Assembly (NCBI GenBank): GCA_015660815.1 | Contig: JACSDF010000015.1 | Span: forward strand, 1-39,753 | DNA: 39,753 nucleotides | Reading direction: 5' to 3' | DNA from: Actinomycetota bacterium | GTDB lineage: Bacteria > Actinomycetota > Actinomycetes > Nanopelagicales > Nanopelagicaceae | Part shown: positions 7,638 to 17,940 of the stretch, piece by piece | Layout of the letters: every line of letters starts with the position of its first letter | Numbering within the stretch: position 1 is the stretch's first letter | Notes under the pieces: model-generated | What the model was told of the DNA's origin: nothing | The model's input: only the letters and a program-made list of their open reading frames with translations | Databases searched by the model: none | Translations under genes and position numbers: made by a program

Positions 7638-10310
7638 TTATACCCGCTTTTTCTCGCGCATCTCAAATACCTGGATTGTGTCTCCCACGGCAATTTCCTT
7701 CATATTGCCAAGGCCAATGCCGCACTCGAAGCCTTCTTTAACTTCGGTTGCATCATCTTTGAATCGCTTAAGTGAATCGATAGTGAGATCATCGACGAGT
7801 ACTTTGTCACCGCGCAGGATGCGCGCCTTAGCGTTACGTCTGATGGTTCCATCTTTAACGATCGATCCAGCAATGTTTCCGGCCTTAGAGGATTTGAAAA
7901 TCTCTCGAACTTCAGCATTACCAACAATAAACTCTTCGTAGATCGGCTTGAGCAGACCCTTGAGAGAGAGTTCGACATCATCGATTGCTTGGTAAATAAC
8001 GGAGTAGAAGCGAACTTCGACGCCCTCTTGATCGGCAAATATTGCAGTCTGAGGTTCTGGCTTAACGTTAAAGCCAATCACAACTGCCGTCGATGCCGAT
8101 GCCAACGTAATATCGCTCTTCGTAATCGCACCTACGCCGCGGTGAATAACGCGAAGATCAACTTCGTCGCCAACATCAAGAGCCATAAGCGCCTCTTCGA
8201 GAGCTTCAACAGATCCGCTCACGTCACCCTTGAGGATTAAGTTAAGCGTTGAAACCTTGGACTGCTCCATGAAGTCCTCAAGCGATACCTTCTTGCGCGC
8301 CTTGGCGAGTTGAGCATTTCGCTCTGCCGCTTGGCGCTTTTCAGCGATTTGTCGCGCAGTACGATCTTCATCGGCTACTAAGAATGTATCTCCTGCACTT
8401 GGCACTGATGTAAATCCAAGTACCTGAACTGGGCGAGAAGGTCCGGCGGTCATGACGTTGTCGCCGTTTTCATCAAGCATTGCACGTACGCGCCCAAAGG
8501 CACCTCCGGCAACGATTGCATCACCAATCTTTAATGTTCCGCGCTGAACCAGCACTGTCGTAACGGGGCCTCGACCACGATCTAAGTGCGCTTCAATGGC
8601 AACACCGCGCGCACTGTCATCGGCAATTGCCCGAAGATCAATGGCTGCATCGGCGGTCAAGAGAATTGATTCAATGAGTGCATCTACACCAAGACCTGTT
8701 TTTGCAGAGACGTCTACGAAGATTGTTTCTCCGCCATACTCTTCAGCGATCAAGTTGTATTCCGTTAATTGCTGACGAACCTTGTCGGCGTTAGCGCCTT
8801 CTTTATCCATCTTGTTAACGGCCACAACGATAGGAACATCGGCGGCTTGTGCATGGTTTAACGCTTCAATTGTCTGCGGCATAATTCCATCATCTGCAGC
8901 AACTACAAGTACTGCAATGTCAGTTACCTTTGCACCACGTGCACGCATAGCGGTAAATGCCTCGTGACCTGGTGTATCGATAAATGTAATTGCGCGATTT
9001 GTACCGTTGTGATCATGGTGAATTTGATATGCACCGATGTGCTGTGTGATTCCACCGGCTTCGGATTTCATAACTTCACTCTTTCGAATTGCATCCAGAA
9101 GCGAAGTTTTACCATGGTCAACGTGACCCATGACAGTAACAACTGGAGGACGCGCAACAAGCATTTCTGGATCAAGCTCTGCGAGCTCGTCGGTTAAATC
9201 AATATCAAAGCCTTGTAGAAGTTCACGATCTTCATCTTCAGGGCTAACAATTTGGATTTCATATCCAAGTTGTACGCCGAGGATTTCAAATGTCTCTGCA
9301 TCAACGGATTGCGTCGCTGTAACCATTTCACCTAAGTGAAAGAGCGCTGAAACTAGTGCTGCTGGATCTGCGCCAATCTTGTCGGCAAAGTCAGCCAGTG
9401 AAGATCCACGTCGCATACGAATCGGAGTTTTTCCATCGCCGTGAGGAATAACTGCGCCACCGAGTTGTGGCGCTTGCATATTGTCGAACTCATCGCGCAA
9501 CGCCTTTCGTGACTTAGCTTTGCGACCTGATTTCTTGCTTGCATTTTTACCAAACGCTCCACCTGCGCCGCCGCGTTGAGGTGGACGACCGCCACCTGGA
9601 CGAGTTGGAGCACCAGTTGCCGGTACACCTGCAGGACCATTGCTCTTGTAGGGAGTTCCAGAAGCCGGTGCACTACCTGTTCGAGGTGGAAATCCAGCAC
9701 CTGCCGGTGGGCGTTGACCAGGTGGACGAGCGGCAAAGCCGGGTCGCACTGAACCTGGACGCGCTCCGGCCATTCCCGGACGAGGCGCTCCCGTTGGACG
9801 TTGTGGAGGACGAGGTACTGCGCCCCCTGTTGAAAATGGATTGTTGCCTGGACGCGGAGGACGTGGCACTGCAGAAACACCAGATGAGAATGGGTTGTTT
9901 CCGGGACGAGGCGCTGGCTTTGGTAAATCAACTGCCGGTACATCTTCAGCGGCACGCACTGCCTCTGCCTTTGCATGAAGCTCGGCCTTATGAAGTTCGG
10001 CACGTACGGCTTCAGCTTTTATCGCAGCTATATCGACGCCAAGTTCAGCGGCTAACTCAGCGGCTTGTTCGGCGCTTACTTCATCCTTGGGTTTGGCTGC
10101 AGATTTTTTCGCGGCAGCTTTCTTTACAGGCTTTTTTTCATCGAGAGGTTTAGCATCGGGAAACATTTCGACAAGTTTTCGCACAACAGGTGCTTCTACC
10201 GTCGATGATGCCGATTTTACGAACTCTCCTAAATCTTGGAGCTTTGCAAGAACTTCCTTGCTCTCCATACCGAGTTGTTTTGCTAACTCGTGTACACGGA
10301 CCTTTGACAC
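7638..10310 (-). CDS. infB: Translation initiation factor IF-2
   Basis: IF-2 is the GTPase that delivers initiator tRNA to the 30S subunit. I choose the GTG at 10310, giving [14 protein letters not shown], the usual IF-2 N-terminus, with GGGG six bases upstream; the frame extends 13 codons further to an ATG at 10349 but those residues are not family-like. The 890-residue protein has an IF2_N domain, a long Pro/Arg/Gly linker (about 130-270) with repeated RPGNNPFS units typical of actinobacteria, then the G domain with GHVDHGKT (395-402), DTPGH (445-449) and NKMD (499-502), and the C-terminal tRNA-binding domains. Confidence 0.97.
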   Translation of the reverse strand: MSKVRVHELAKQLGMESKEVLAKLQDLGEFVKSASSTVEAPVVRKLVEMFPDAKPLDEKKPVKKAAAKKSAAKPKDEVSAEQAAELAAELGVDIAAIKAEAVRAELHKAELHAKAEAVRAAEDVPAVDLPKPAPRPGNNPFSSGVSAVPRPPRPGNNPFSTGGAVPRPPQRPTGAPRPGMAGARPGSVRPGFAARPPGQRPPAGAGFPPRTGSAPASGTPYKSNGPAGVPATGAPTRPGGGRPPQRGGAGGAFGKNASKKSGRKAKSRKALRDEFDNMQAPQLGGAVIPHGDGKTPIRMRRGSSLADFADKIGADPAALVSALFHLGEMVTATQSVDAETFEILGVQLGYEIQIVSPEDEDRELLQGFDIDLTDELAELDPEMLVARPPVVTVMGHVDHGKTSLLDAIRKSEVMKSEAGGITQHIGAYQIHHDHNGTNRAITFIDTPGHEAFTAMRARGAKVTDIAVLVVAADDGIMPQTIEALNHAQAADVPIVVAVNKMDKEGANADKVRQQLTEYNLIAEEYGGETIFVDVSAKTGLGVDALIESILLTADAAIDLRAIADDSARGVAIEAHLDRGRGPVTTVLVQRGTLKIGDAIVAGGAFGRVRAMLDENGDNVMTAGPSRPVQVLGFTSVPSAGDTFLVADEDRTARQIAEKRQAAERNAQLAKARKKVSLEDFMEQSKVSTLNLILKGDVSGSVEALEEALMALDVGDEVDLRVIHRGVGAITKSDITLASASTAVVIGFNVKPEPQTAIFADQEGVEVRFYSVIYQAIDDVELSLKGLLKPIYEEFIVGNAEVREIFKSSKAGNIAGSIVKDGTIRRNAKARILRGDKVLVDDLTIDSLKRFKDDATEVKEGFECGIGLGNMKEIAVGDTIQVFEMREKKRV

Positions 10311-10392
10311 ATTTTCCCCTGTCTTGGCCCGCATATTCTGCACATGCAAGCCCTAGTTGTTCGACCTCATAGTTCTAGCGAGCTCATGTGAG

Positions 10393-10410
10393 TTTCATAT
10401 CTTTCATATC
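10393..10410. repeat. Tandem 9-base repeat in the nusA-infB gap
   Basis: TTTCATATC occurs twice in direct tandem inside the 148-base gap between nusA and infB. On the minus strand it encodes part of a possible 17-codon frame (ATG ACC CCC ... CTC ACA TGA) with no convincing ribosome site. The gap is where actinobacteria usually carry ylxR, which is not present here. Confidence 0.4.
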
Positions 10411-10458
10411 CATTTCGTTTGTAGTGCAGGGGGTCATCGTATCCAATGATTACCCTCT

Positions 10459-11430
10459 TTACATAATGGGATTATCGGGATGAATATCGATTCGCCAGCC
10501 TGTTAAGCGGGCCGCTAAGCGTGCATTCTGTCCATCTTTTCCAATAGCTAGGGATAATTGGTAATCCGGAACAACTACTTTGGCGCAGCGTCCAGCCAAA
10601 TCGGTAATTTCAACTGAAACCACCTTTGCGGGGGCAAGGGCGTGAGCGACAAATACCGCTGGATCCTCCGACCAGTCAACAATGTCGATTTTTTCGCCAT
10701 GAAGCTCATCCATTACGGCACGGGCGCGAGATCCCATGGGTCCAATTAATGAGCCTTTAGGGCTTACTCCGGCGCGGTGAGATTTTACGGCAACCTTCGT
10801 GCGATGCCCTGCCTCGCGAGCAACGGCCATTATTTCAACAATGCGATCGTTAATTTCTGGGACTTCAAATGCAAATAACTGTTTCACTAGCGCCGGGTGA
10901 GATCGAGACAACATAATCTCTGGACCTTTCAGACCTTGTTTAACTTCAACTACAAAACACTTAATGCGATCACCATGGTTATAAACCTCTCCCGGAACTT
11001 GTTCTTGGGGAGGAATGCGACCTTCGGTGCGACCTAAATTTACGTTGATCATCTTTGGGTCGCGGCCCTGCTGAACTACACCAGAGATTACATCGCCAAC
11101 ATTTCCAGTGAATTCGCCAACTATGGATGCATCATTTGTCTCGCGCATCTTTAGTTTAATAATTTGACGGGCCGTCGACGTTGCAACACGTGAAAAACCA
11201 ACCGGGACATCTGGATCCTCGCCGATTCTTTCCCCGAGCTCATTGAACTGCGGAACTAGGATTGAAATCTCTCCGGTTTCACGATCTAAGTGGGCGCGCG
11301 CATGGCGCTTTGCTTCTTCGGTCTGGTTATATGCAGTGAGAACACCGATTTCAATTGCTTGAATTAACTGTTCAAGTGGAATCTCTTTTTCGGTTGTCAG
11401 CGCAACTAATGCACTCATCTCGACGTGCAT
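10459..11430 (-). CDS. nusA: Transcription termination/antitermination factor NusA
   Basis: NusA binds RNA polymerase and modulates pausing, termination and antitermination. The 323-residue protein has the N-terminal polymerase-binding domain, an S1 domain (GDVISGVVQQGRDPKMINVNLG) and two KH domains (SLIGPMGSRARAVMDEL, and SLAIGKDGQNARLAARL near the end). It lacks the acidic C-terminal repeats found in proteobacteria, as is usual for actinobacteria. The ATG at 11430 follows the rimP stop directly with AAGGA ten bases upstream; a second ATG four codons later is an alternative start. Confidence 0.96.
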   Translation of the reverse strand: MHVEMSALVALTTEKEIPLEQLIQAIEIGVLTAYNQTEEAKRHARAHLDRETGEISILVPQFNELGERIGEDPDVPVGFSRVATSTARQIIKLKMRETNDASIVGEFTGNVGDVISGVVQQGRDPKMINVNLGRTEGRIPPQEQVPGEVYNHGDRIKCFVVEVKQGLKGPEIMLSRSHPALVKQLFAFEVPEINDRIVEIMAVAREAGHRTKVAVKSHRAGVSPKGSLIGPMGSRARAVMDELHGEKIDIVDWSEDPAVFVAHALAPAKVVSVEITDLAGRCAKVVVPDYQLSLAIGKDGQNARLAARLTGWRIDIHPDNPIM

Positions 11431-11901
11431 TTAATTATCATCCTTACGGCTGAATTCAACTTCAACGTGAGCCTTCTTTATATTGGCAAGAACTATCGTG
11501 TGGGTTTTCATGCGACCCTTGATGTTTTCAATAAATACCGCATCGACATCGCGAAGTTCAGTAAGGCGTGCAGTCAACAAAGAACCATCATGCATCACCA
11601 TGGTTATAAGCCGGGATACGTTCTTTTCCCAATGACGGCGCTGCGTTAGTGGGCGGTCCACGCCAGGAGAGGTTACTTCGAGAGTGAAGGCTCCACTAAT
11701 GAGCTCAGTTTCATCTAAAAGTTCAGAGATTAATCGAGAGACAACGGTTACTTCATCAAGATTGAGTGGTTTGGGTCCATCGATGACACATGTGAGGATT
11801 TGATGATTACCAGGGTTTGAAATAAGTACTTGCTCAAGGAAGAATCCCGCATTTTCTACAGCAGGTCTGAGTAATTCTGTAAGGGAATCCTGAAGCGACA
11901 T
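11431..11901 (-). CDS. rimP: Ribosome maturation factor RimP
   Basis: RimP helps assemble the 30S subunit. The 156-residue protein shows the two-domain RimP pattern: the N-terminal GFFLEQVLISNPGNHQILTC strand region, SGAFTLEVTSPGVDRPL around residues 74-90, and the C-terminal SH3-like domain. It is the first gene of the rimP-nusA-infB group and ends directly against nusA. A promoter-like sequence lies just upstream, inside the end of the preceding permease gene. Confidence 0.94.
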   Translation of the reverse strand: MSLQDSLTELLRPAVENAGFFLEQVLISNPGNHQILTCVIDGPKPLNLDEVTVVSRLISELLDETELISGAFTLEVTSPGVDRPLTQRRHWEKNVSRLITMVMHDGSLLTARLTELRDVDAVFIENIKGRMKTHTIVLANIKKAHVEVEFSRKDDN

Positions 11902-11934
11902 AAGTAACTACTTTCTTATTAAGTTGTGACCATA

Positions 11935-11964
11935 ATCTTATCTAGAAACTTTGAAAAGTATCAA
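11935..11964 (-). promoter_or_regulatory. Candidate promoter of the rimP-nusA-infB operon
   Basis: On the minus strand TTGATA (11959-11964) and TAAGAT (11935-11940) are separated by 18 bases, a good sigma-70-type match, about 34 bases upstream of the rimP start. The -35 region lies inside the 3' end of the TauE-like gene. It is predicted by eye only. Confidence 0.45.
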
Positions 11965-12721
11965 TTCCCACTTTAAAAATTAGTGCAATGGTCACAAGGA
12001 GGAAAACCTTGCGGACCAACGTAGAACCACCTCGAATAGCCAAACGAGCACCGATTACAGCTCCCAATACATTTGCAACTCCAAGGGCCAGACCAATCTG
12101 CCAGATAATTGCACCATTTATTCCAAAGATAACAAGTGCACCAAGGTTGGTAGAAACATTGACCACTTTAGCGATCGCCGATGCCGTGATAAATGCATAA
12201 CCAAGAGATGCGACTAAGACAAGCATCAAGAATGAACCAGTGCCAGGTCCAAAGATCCCATCGTAGAAACCGATCACAATTCCAGAAAAAGCAGCAATCT
12301 GAACTCTGCGAGTTGAGTGATGGCGTAAAACTTCGATCTTTCCCAAATCAGGTTTTACCCAAGTATAGATTGCAACGACAATTAATAGGATTAAAACAAT
12401 GGGTCGCATGCTGGCAGTCGGAATTCTGGAAGCAAGTGATGCACCAGCTGCCGAACCAATAAAAGCTGGTAGAGCCATTGCAATCAACACTTTAGGCTCA
12501 GGTTTTATTTGGCGGCGATATAAACCTGCCGCCGTTGCCGTACCAAAAACCGAGGCCAACTTATTAGTTCCTAGAACCGTAACTGTTTCCGTTTTAGGCA
12601 AACCGATTAATAGAGCGGGAAGTTGAATTAATCCACCGCCGCCTGCGATGGAGTCAACAAAGCCCGCGAAAAATGATGCAGCTACAAGAAAAATCCCTGT
12701 TGTAACCGCGATATCACCCAT
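11942..12721 (-). CDS. TauE/SafE-family membrane permease
   Basis: This is a roughly 259-residue hydrophobic protein with about eight membrane segments. The N-terminal AASFFAGFVDSIAGGGGLIQLPALL and the repeat-related GIVIGFYDGIFGPGTGSF are hallmark motifs of the TauE/SafE (DUF81) family, linked to export of sulfite or small organosulfur anions; the substrate cannot be read from sequence. The frame opens at 12832, but the ATG at 12721 is chosen because it begins at the first membrane segment and limits the overlap with proS to the proS stop (12732). Upstream residues are the shadow of proS. Confidence 0.88.
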   Translation of the reverse strand: MGDIAVTTGIFLVAASFFAGFVDSIAGGGGLIQLPALLIGLPKTETVTVLGTNKLASVFGTATAAGLYRRQIKPEPKVLIAMALPAFIGSAAGASLASRIPTASMRPIVLILLIVVAIYTWVKPDLGKIEVLRHHSTRRVQIAAFSGIVIGFYDGIFGPGTGSFLMLVLVASLGYAFITASAIAKVVNVSTNLGALVIFGINGAIIWQIGLALGVANVLGAVIGARLAIRGGSTLVRKVFLLVTIALIFKVGIDTFQSF

Positions 12722-12731
12722 CAAAAAAAGC

Positions 12732-14456
12732 CTACTTAAGCAGTGATGCGATTGCCGATACCGCCTGTGAAAGAGCAACTTCGCTCTTATCTGCGCTTTT
12801 GCGAACACGTACTTCAACGTTTCCATCGGCAAGTGCCTTGCCGACTACCACGATAATAGGATTGCCAATGAGTTCGGCATCTTTAAACTTAACTCCTGCG
12901 CTTGCATCTCGGCGATCATCGAGCATGACGGAAATTCCTACCGCCTCTAAATCCAATCCAAGTTGGAGAGCGGTATCAAATGGCAGGTCATCTTTACCGG
13001 TGGCGACAATATGCACCTTTGCTGGTGCGATTTCAGCTGGCCAGTTAAGACCAATCTCATCACTTGTCTGTTCGGCAATTGCCGCTACGGCTCGCGATAC
13101 ACCGATTCCATACGAGCCCATTGTTACTACTTGAGATTTACCATGCTGATCTAGAACCGTCAGGTTAAGTGCTTCGGCATATTTTCGACCTAACTGAAAA
13201 ATATGACCTATTTCAATAGCCCTATCAATGACAATTTCGGTTGCACACTCTGGACAAGAATCTCCTGCGCGGACTTCGGCCGCCTCAATATATGTATCAG
13301 GAATAAAGTCTCGCCCATTTACAACAAATCGAGCATGACGATCTTTCTTATTGGCGCCGCTAATCCACGCTGTCCCAGGTGCTACACGCGGGTCTGCATA
13401 AAGAGTTATTCCAAATTTCTTCACATCTTGCGGCCCGATATAGCCTTTAACAAGCTGTGGGAATTTAGCAAAATCCGCCTCTTCAAAGACGCGAAGCTCA
13501 TGTACTCCACTTAAATTCTCTTGCATGCGCTTCAAATCAACTTCGCGATCACCGGGTACTAATACAGCCAAGGCGCGACCATCGGCCATCAACATAATAT
13601 TTTTTAAAGTATCGGCCGCGGTGTATCCACCACCGAATTTTTCATTCATAACGGCGACTAGTGAGTCAATCGTTGGAGTATTTGGCGTATCTAGCTCCTC
13701 AAGTGCTGGAACGGCAGATGAATCCGCCGCGGCGACTTTAGTGACCATCGCTTCGACATTAGCGGCATAGCCACAGTTAGGGCACAAGACATACGTGTCC
13801 TCCCCTGTTGGACATGGGGCTAAAAACTCTTCTGATTTCGATCCACCCATTGCACCTGATACGGCTTTAACGATGTTGTACCGCAATCCAAGACGGTCAA
13901 AACAACTGATGTATGCATCACGGTGGTTTTGATATGAAATATCCAGACCTGCATCATCAATATCAAATGAGTATGAATCCTTCATGACAAATTCGCGGCC
14001 TCTAATAATTCCGCTGCGAGGACGGGCTTCATCACGATACTTAGTTTGAATTTGATAAAGAGACAGTGGCAAATCTTTATACGATGAGTACTCACTTTTC
14101 ACCATCAACGTAAACATTTCTTCGTGCGTTGGCCCTAGTAAGTAATCTCCCCCTTTGCGATCTTGCAGGCGAAAAAGTGAAGGTCCGTACTCTTCCCAGC
14201 GGTGAGTAACTTCATAGGCCTCTCGCGGCAAAAGTGCTGGGAAATGGACCTCCTGAAATCCTGCTTGATCCATCTCTTGGCGCACGACATTTTCAATGTT
14301 TCGAAGCGTGATCACACCTAAAGGCAGCCAGGAATAAATTCCAGCGGCGATTCTGCGAATATATCCAGCACGAACAAGCAGTCGATGGCTTGCCACCTCA
14401 GCATCTGCCGGATCATCACGCAAAGTCCGCAAAAATAGTGTGGACATTTTCAACAT
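12732..14456 (-). CDS. proS: Prolyl-tRNA synthetase, bacterial type
   Basis: ProRS charges tRNA-Pro. The 574-residue length with an inserted editing (INS) domain between the catalytic motifs identifies the bacterial class II type. Motif 1 lies in [20 protein letters not shown] (within residues 37-57), motif 2 in [26 protein letters not shown] (about 141-166), the INS domain spans roughly 220-390, motif 3 is in [16 protein letters not shown] and a C-terminal anticodon-binding domain follows. The ATG at 14456 is 10 bases past the ispG stop; a second ATG three codons on is possible. Confidence 0.97.
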   Translation of the reverse strand: MLKMSTLFLRTLRDDPADAEVASHRLLVRAGYIRRIAAGIYSWLPLGVITLRNIENVVRQEMDQAGFQEVHFPALLPREAYEVTHRWEEYGPSLFRLQDRKGGDYLLGPTHEEMFTLMVKSEYSSYKDLPLSLYQIQTKYRDEARPRSGIIRGREFVMKDSYSFDIDDAGLDISYQNHRDAYISCFDRLGLRYNIVKAVSGAMGGSKSEEFLAPCPTGEDTYVLCPNCGYAANVEAMVTKVAAADSSAVPALEELDTPNTPTIDSLVAVMNEKFGGGYTAADTLKNIMLMADGRALAVLVPGDREVDLKRMQENLSGVHELRVFEEADFAKFPQLVKGYIGPQDVKKFGITLYADPRVAPGTAWISGANKKDRHARFVVNGRDFIPDTYIEAAEVRAGDSCPECATEIVIDRAIEIGHIFQLGRKYAEALNLTVLDQHGKSQVVTMGSYGIGVSRAVAAIAEQTSDEIGLNWPAEIAPAKVHIVATGKDDLPFDTALQLGLDLEAVGISVMLDDRRDASAGVKFKDAELIGNPIIVVVGKALADGNVEVRVRKSADKSEVALSQAVSAIASLLK

Positions 14457-14465
14457 GAGGTGAGC

Positions 14466-15617
14466 CTATCTAATATCAACAGTTGGCATGCCTGATGCAA
14501 CGCCCGCGGCTTCCATTTCCTCGGCCAAGCGCATTGCTTCTTCGATTAAAGTTTCAACGATCATCGCTTCAGGAACGGTTTTAATTACCACGCCTTTCAC
14601 AAAAATCTGACCTTTACCGTTTCCAGATGCGACACCAAGATCTGCCTCACGTGCCTCCCCTGGCCCATTTACAACACAACCCATTACCGCAACACGTAAT
14701 GGAACGGTCATTCCCTCTAACCCTGCTTGAACTTTTTCGGCCAATGTATAGACATCTACTTGGGCACGACCACACGATGGACAGGAAACGATTTCGAGTT
14801 TGCGTTGACGAAGATTGAGCGATTCCAAAATCGAAATTCCAACTTTAACTTCTTCAACTGGCGGTGCCGATAATGAAACGCGAATAGTGTCGCCAATACC
14901 TTCTGCTAATAAAATTCCAAATGCCGTGGCCGATTTAATAGTTCCTTGAAAAATCGGTCCTGCCTCTGTGACTCCAAGATGTAATGGATAATCACATTGA
15001 GCGGCCAAAAGTCTGTAGGCCTTAACCATCGTGACTGGATCATGGTGCTTAACCGAGATTTTGATATCTGAGAAGCCATGCTCTTCAAATAACGATGCCT
15101 CCCACAACGCCGATTCAGCTAAGGCTTCAGGGGTAGCTTTCCCATATTTAGCCAGCAAGCGAGGGTCAAGTGAACCGGCATTCACTCCAATACGAATCGG
15201 AATGCCCGCATCTCCCGCCGCTTTTGCAACCTCTTTAACTTTATCGTCGAACTGCTTAATATTTCCAGGATTAACTCGGACCGCCGCACAGCCCGCATCG
15301 ATTGCAGCAAAAATGTATTTAGGTTGAAAGTGAATATCTGCAATAACTGGTATCTGCGATTTCTTAGCTATCTGCGCTAAAGCATCGGCATCATCTTGGC
15401 TTGGAACTGCAACTCTCACAATCTGACAGCCAGAGGCAGTTAGCTCAGCTATTTGTTGTAGCGTTGCATTGACATCAGATGTTAGCGTCGTACACATAGA
15501 TTGAACGCTCACTTGAGATTCACTACCCACACCGACTTTACCGACCATCATCTGCTTAGTCTTTCGACGTGGCGAAAGCGTTGGTGGTGGAGCGCTGGGA
15601 ATTCCTAAATCAACCAT
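14466..15617 (-). CDS. ispG: (E)-4-hydroxy-3-methylbut-2-enyl-diphosphate synthase
   Basis: IspG (GcpE) is the iron-sulfur enzyme of the penultimate step of the non-mevalonate (MEP) isoprenoid pathway. The 383-residue protein has the N-terminal TIM-barrel motifs ([23 protein letters not shown]) and the C-terminal cluster ligands in VSCPSCGR and [12 protein letters not shown]. It is grouped with dxr, another MEP enzyme, across the intervening M50 protease, the standard actinobacterial dxr-rseP-ispG arrangement. Confidence 0.97.
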   Translation of the reverse strand: MVDLGIPSAPPPTLSPRRKTKQMMVGKVGVGSESQVSVQSMCTTLTSDVNATLQQIAELTASGCQIVRVAVPSQDDADALAQIAKKSQIPVIADIHFQPKYIFAAIDAGCAAVRVNPGNIKQFDDKVKEVAKAAGDAGIPIRIGVNAGSLDPRLLAKYGKATPEALAESALWEASLFEEHGFSDIKISVKHHDPVTMVKAYRLLAAQCDYPLHLGVTEAGPIFQGTIKSATAFGILLAEGIGDTIRVSLSAPPVEEVKVGISILESLNLRQRKLEIVSCPSCGRAQVDVYTLAEKVQAGLEGMTVPLRVAVMGCVVNGPGEAREADLGVASGNGKGQIFVKGVVIKTVPEAMIVETLIEEAMRLAEEMEAAGVASGMPTVDIR

Positions 15618-15649
15618 GGCGCTATTCTGCCGTAATTATCGGCTAACCG

Positions 15650-16795
15650 CTAAAGATTGAGAATGACTGGATTAACAATATCTGCCACTAGAAGAAGCAG
15701 TGTTAATGCCGCCAAAATAACAAAAACCACCATCGTAATCGGCGTCAGAACTGTGACATCGATAGCAGCTGGTCTTGGGCGTCCACGAAGGCGGGCAAAT
15801 AATGCACGAACTTCATCGGCGATAGCAACGGCCATATGTCCGCCATCTAAAGGCAGAATTGGTAGGAGATTAAAAAGGCCCACAAAGATATTTAAGCTCG
15901 CAATAATTAAGATGAAGGTTCCAAAACGCTCCATCGCACTCAGATTATCGCTACTTACTGCCTGACCTGAAACACGAGCGACTCCGACCACACCTACCAA
16001 ACCATTTGCGTCGCGCTCTTCTCCGCTAACGGTTTGTCCCCACAACGCTGGGATCTTAGATGGAAGTTTTGCTAAAGATTTAACACTCTCAACCAAGAAA
16101 TCCTTTGTAACTATTCCCGCATTTTTAAATGAAGTGAACACCCCACTTCTCTTAAGTCCTGTTTCATTAACGATTCCTAGTAAGTATCTCGTCTCACCAT
16201 CAATAGTTTCCAACTTAGATGAGGCAGAGATAATTAAATCTTCACCATTACGATTGATTCCAAGCGTCAACTCTTTACCTTGTGATTCACGAATTGCCAT
16301 TACATCTTCATACCAGTTAGTCACTGGCTTTCCGTTAATTGAGGTTATTTCATCTCCAACCATAATTCCTGCAGATTGTGCAGCAGTTCCCTTCATGACC
16401 TCACCAATTATCGGAAGAACCTGCGTAGTTCCAATCCCGGCAAAGAGTGTGAAGAGAAGTACGAAACCGATAACAAAGTGAAGAAAGGAGCCTGCACCTA
16501 AAACAATTAATTTCTTCCCAGAGCTCGCTTTGTAAAATGCTCGATCCTCTTGACCAATCGGCATCTCATCGCCGGGAGTCATACCTTCGATTTTGCAGTA
16601 ACCACCTGCAGGGATCGCCTTTATTCCAAACTCAGTTTCACCGCGCTGCTGTGACCAGATGCGCCGTCCAAAGCCAACGAAAAACTCGGAGACCTTCATG
16701 CCATAACGTTTAGCAGTTAAGTAGTGCCCAAACTCATGAATCATGACTGAGAGCAGAAGGGCTACAACAAAGGCGAGGATTCCGAGTATCTGCAT
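15650..16795 (-). CDS. RseP/RIP1-type M50 site-2 metalloprotease
   Basis: This 381-residue intramembrane zinc protease has HEFGH at residues 20-24 in the first membrane segment, a PDZ domain in the middle (PIIGEVMKGTAAQSAGIMVGDEITSINGKPV, given here as about residues 129-159), and the conserved LPLDGGH zinc-site motif in a late membrane segment. Members cut membrane-bound anti-sigma factors (RseP in E. coli, Rip1 in mycobacteria). The ATG overlaps the dxr stop by one base (TAATG), so it is translationally coupled to dxr. Its substrate is not evident in the window. Confidence 0.94.
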   Translation of the reverse strand: MQILGILAFVVALLLSVMIHEFGHYLTAKRYGMKVSEFFVGFGRRIWSQQRGETEFGIKAIPAGGYCKIEGMTPGDEMPIGQEDRAFYKASSGKKLIVLGAGSFLHFVIGFVLLFTLFAGIGTTQVLPIIGEVMKGTAAQSAGIMVGDEITSINGKPVTNWYEDVMAIRESQGKELTLGINRNGEDLIISASSKLETIDGETRYLLGIVNETGLKRSGVFTSFKNAGIVTKDFLVESVKSLAKLPSKIPALWGQTVSGEERDANGLVGVVGVARVSGQAVSSDNLSAMERFGTFILIIASLNIFVGLFNLLPILPLDGGHMAVAIADEVRALFARLRGRPRPAAIDVTVLTPITMVVFVILAALTLLLLVADIVNPVILNL

Positions 16796-17940
16796 TATGG
16801 GGCCAATCGTATTAGAAGTTCATGGGCTCTGGCTCGTGCATTCTCTTCTATACCGCTGACATCGGCTAAATCCCGCAAGATAGATGTTGCATAACCCTGA
16901 CACGCTTCAACTACTTCCTGCACAAGGGGAAGAATCGAAGTGAAACCAATCTTTTGCGCTATGAAAGCCTCAACGGCAACTTCATTCGCGGCATTAAAAA
17001 TCGCTGACATAGCACCACCAGACTCTCCACAAACCCTTGCAAGTTCAACGGCAGGAAATTTTGCCGAATCAATTGGTTCAAAGCTCCAATTATGTTTAGT
17101 CCCCCAATCGATTGCGTCAGTGGCTTTTTCTAACCGCTCTGGAAAATTAAGGGCATAAGCAATTGCACCCTTCATATTCGGCGGGCTTGCCTGTGCAATA
17201 GTTGAACCATCTACATACTCAACCATTGAATGCACAACTGATTGACGATGAATAACTGCATCAATCGAGCTATAGGGCACATCAAATAAATGATGCGCCT
17301 CAATAATTTCAAGACCTTTATTCACTAACGTCGCGGAGTTAATAGTTACCACTGCGCCCATGTTCCAGGTGGGGTGTTTAAGTGCATCGGCCACACTTAC
17401 TGCTTGCAAATCGTTTCGCTCCATAAATGGTCCACCGCTTGCCGTTAAAATTAATCTGCGTACTTCATCTTTTTTACCCGCCAGCGAGCATTGCCAAATC
17501 GCCGAGTGCTCCGAGTCAACTGGAATAATCTGATTCACTCTTGCCTTTGACATCACTAGTTCGCCGGCGGCAACGAGTGATTCTTTATTAGCAAGAGCTA
17601 ACGTATTTCCAGCCTCAAGTGCGGCTAGGGTTGGTCCAAGCCCAATAGAGCCCGTAATTGCATTGAGGACAACATCGCATTCGATTGCAGCGATTTCAGT
17701 TGAGGCAAGCGGTCCATCGATTACAGTGACACCTGGAAGTGCGCGGCGAATTTCGTCGGCATTTTTTATTACGCCAACAAACTGCACATTAAATGCCTTC
17801 GCCTGCTCGATAACGAGAGTTGGATCACTGCCCGCCGATGAGATAGCAACAACTCGGAAGGAACCTTTATGTGTTGCAACAATTTCTAAAGCCTGTCGCC
17901 CAATCGAACCCGTCGAACCAAGAATTACTACCTCACGCAT
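16795..17940 (-). CDS. dxr: 1-deoxy-D-xylulose 5-phosphate reductoisomerase
   Basis: Dxr commits DXP to the MEP pathway, forming MEP with NADPH and a divalent metal. The 381-residue protein has the NADPH site LGSTGSIGRQAL (7-18), the NKESLV motif, the metal/substrate blocks VDSEHSAIWQ and TASGGPF, and the late GTKHNWSFEP region. It abuts the agmatinase stop with no spacer (TAA directly followed by ATG), so the agmatinase and dxr are probably co-transcribed. Confidence 0.97.
   Translation of the reverse strand: MREVVILGSTGSIGRQALEIVATHKGSFRVVAISSAGSDPTLVIEQAKAFNVQFVGVIKNADEIRRALPGVTVIDGPLASTEIAAIECDVVLNAITGSIGLGPTLAALEAGNTLALANKESLVAAGELVMSKARVNQIIPVDSEHSAIWQCSLAGKKDEVRRLILTASGGPFMERNDLQAVSVADALKHPTWNMGAVVTINSATLVNKGLEIIEAHHLFDVPYSSIDAVIHRQSVVHSMVEYVDGSTIAQASPPNMKGAIAYALNFPERLEKATDAIDWGTKHNWSFEPIDSAKFPAVELARVCGESGGAMSAIFNAANEVAVEAFIAQKIGFTSILPLVQEVVEACQGYATSILRDLADVSGIEENARARAHELLIRLAP

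Noticed and set aside
9539-10153. A 204-codon open frame on the plus strand across the infB linker
   Set aside because: It is opposite the Pro/Arg/Gly-rich linker of IF-2, whose codon bias keeps the antisense frame open. The product is low-complexity His/Leu/Arg with no family features or ribosome site.
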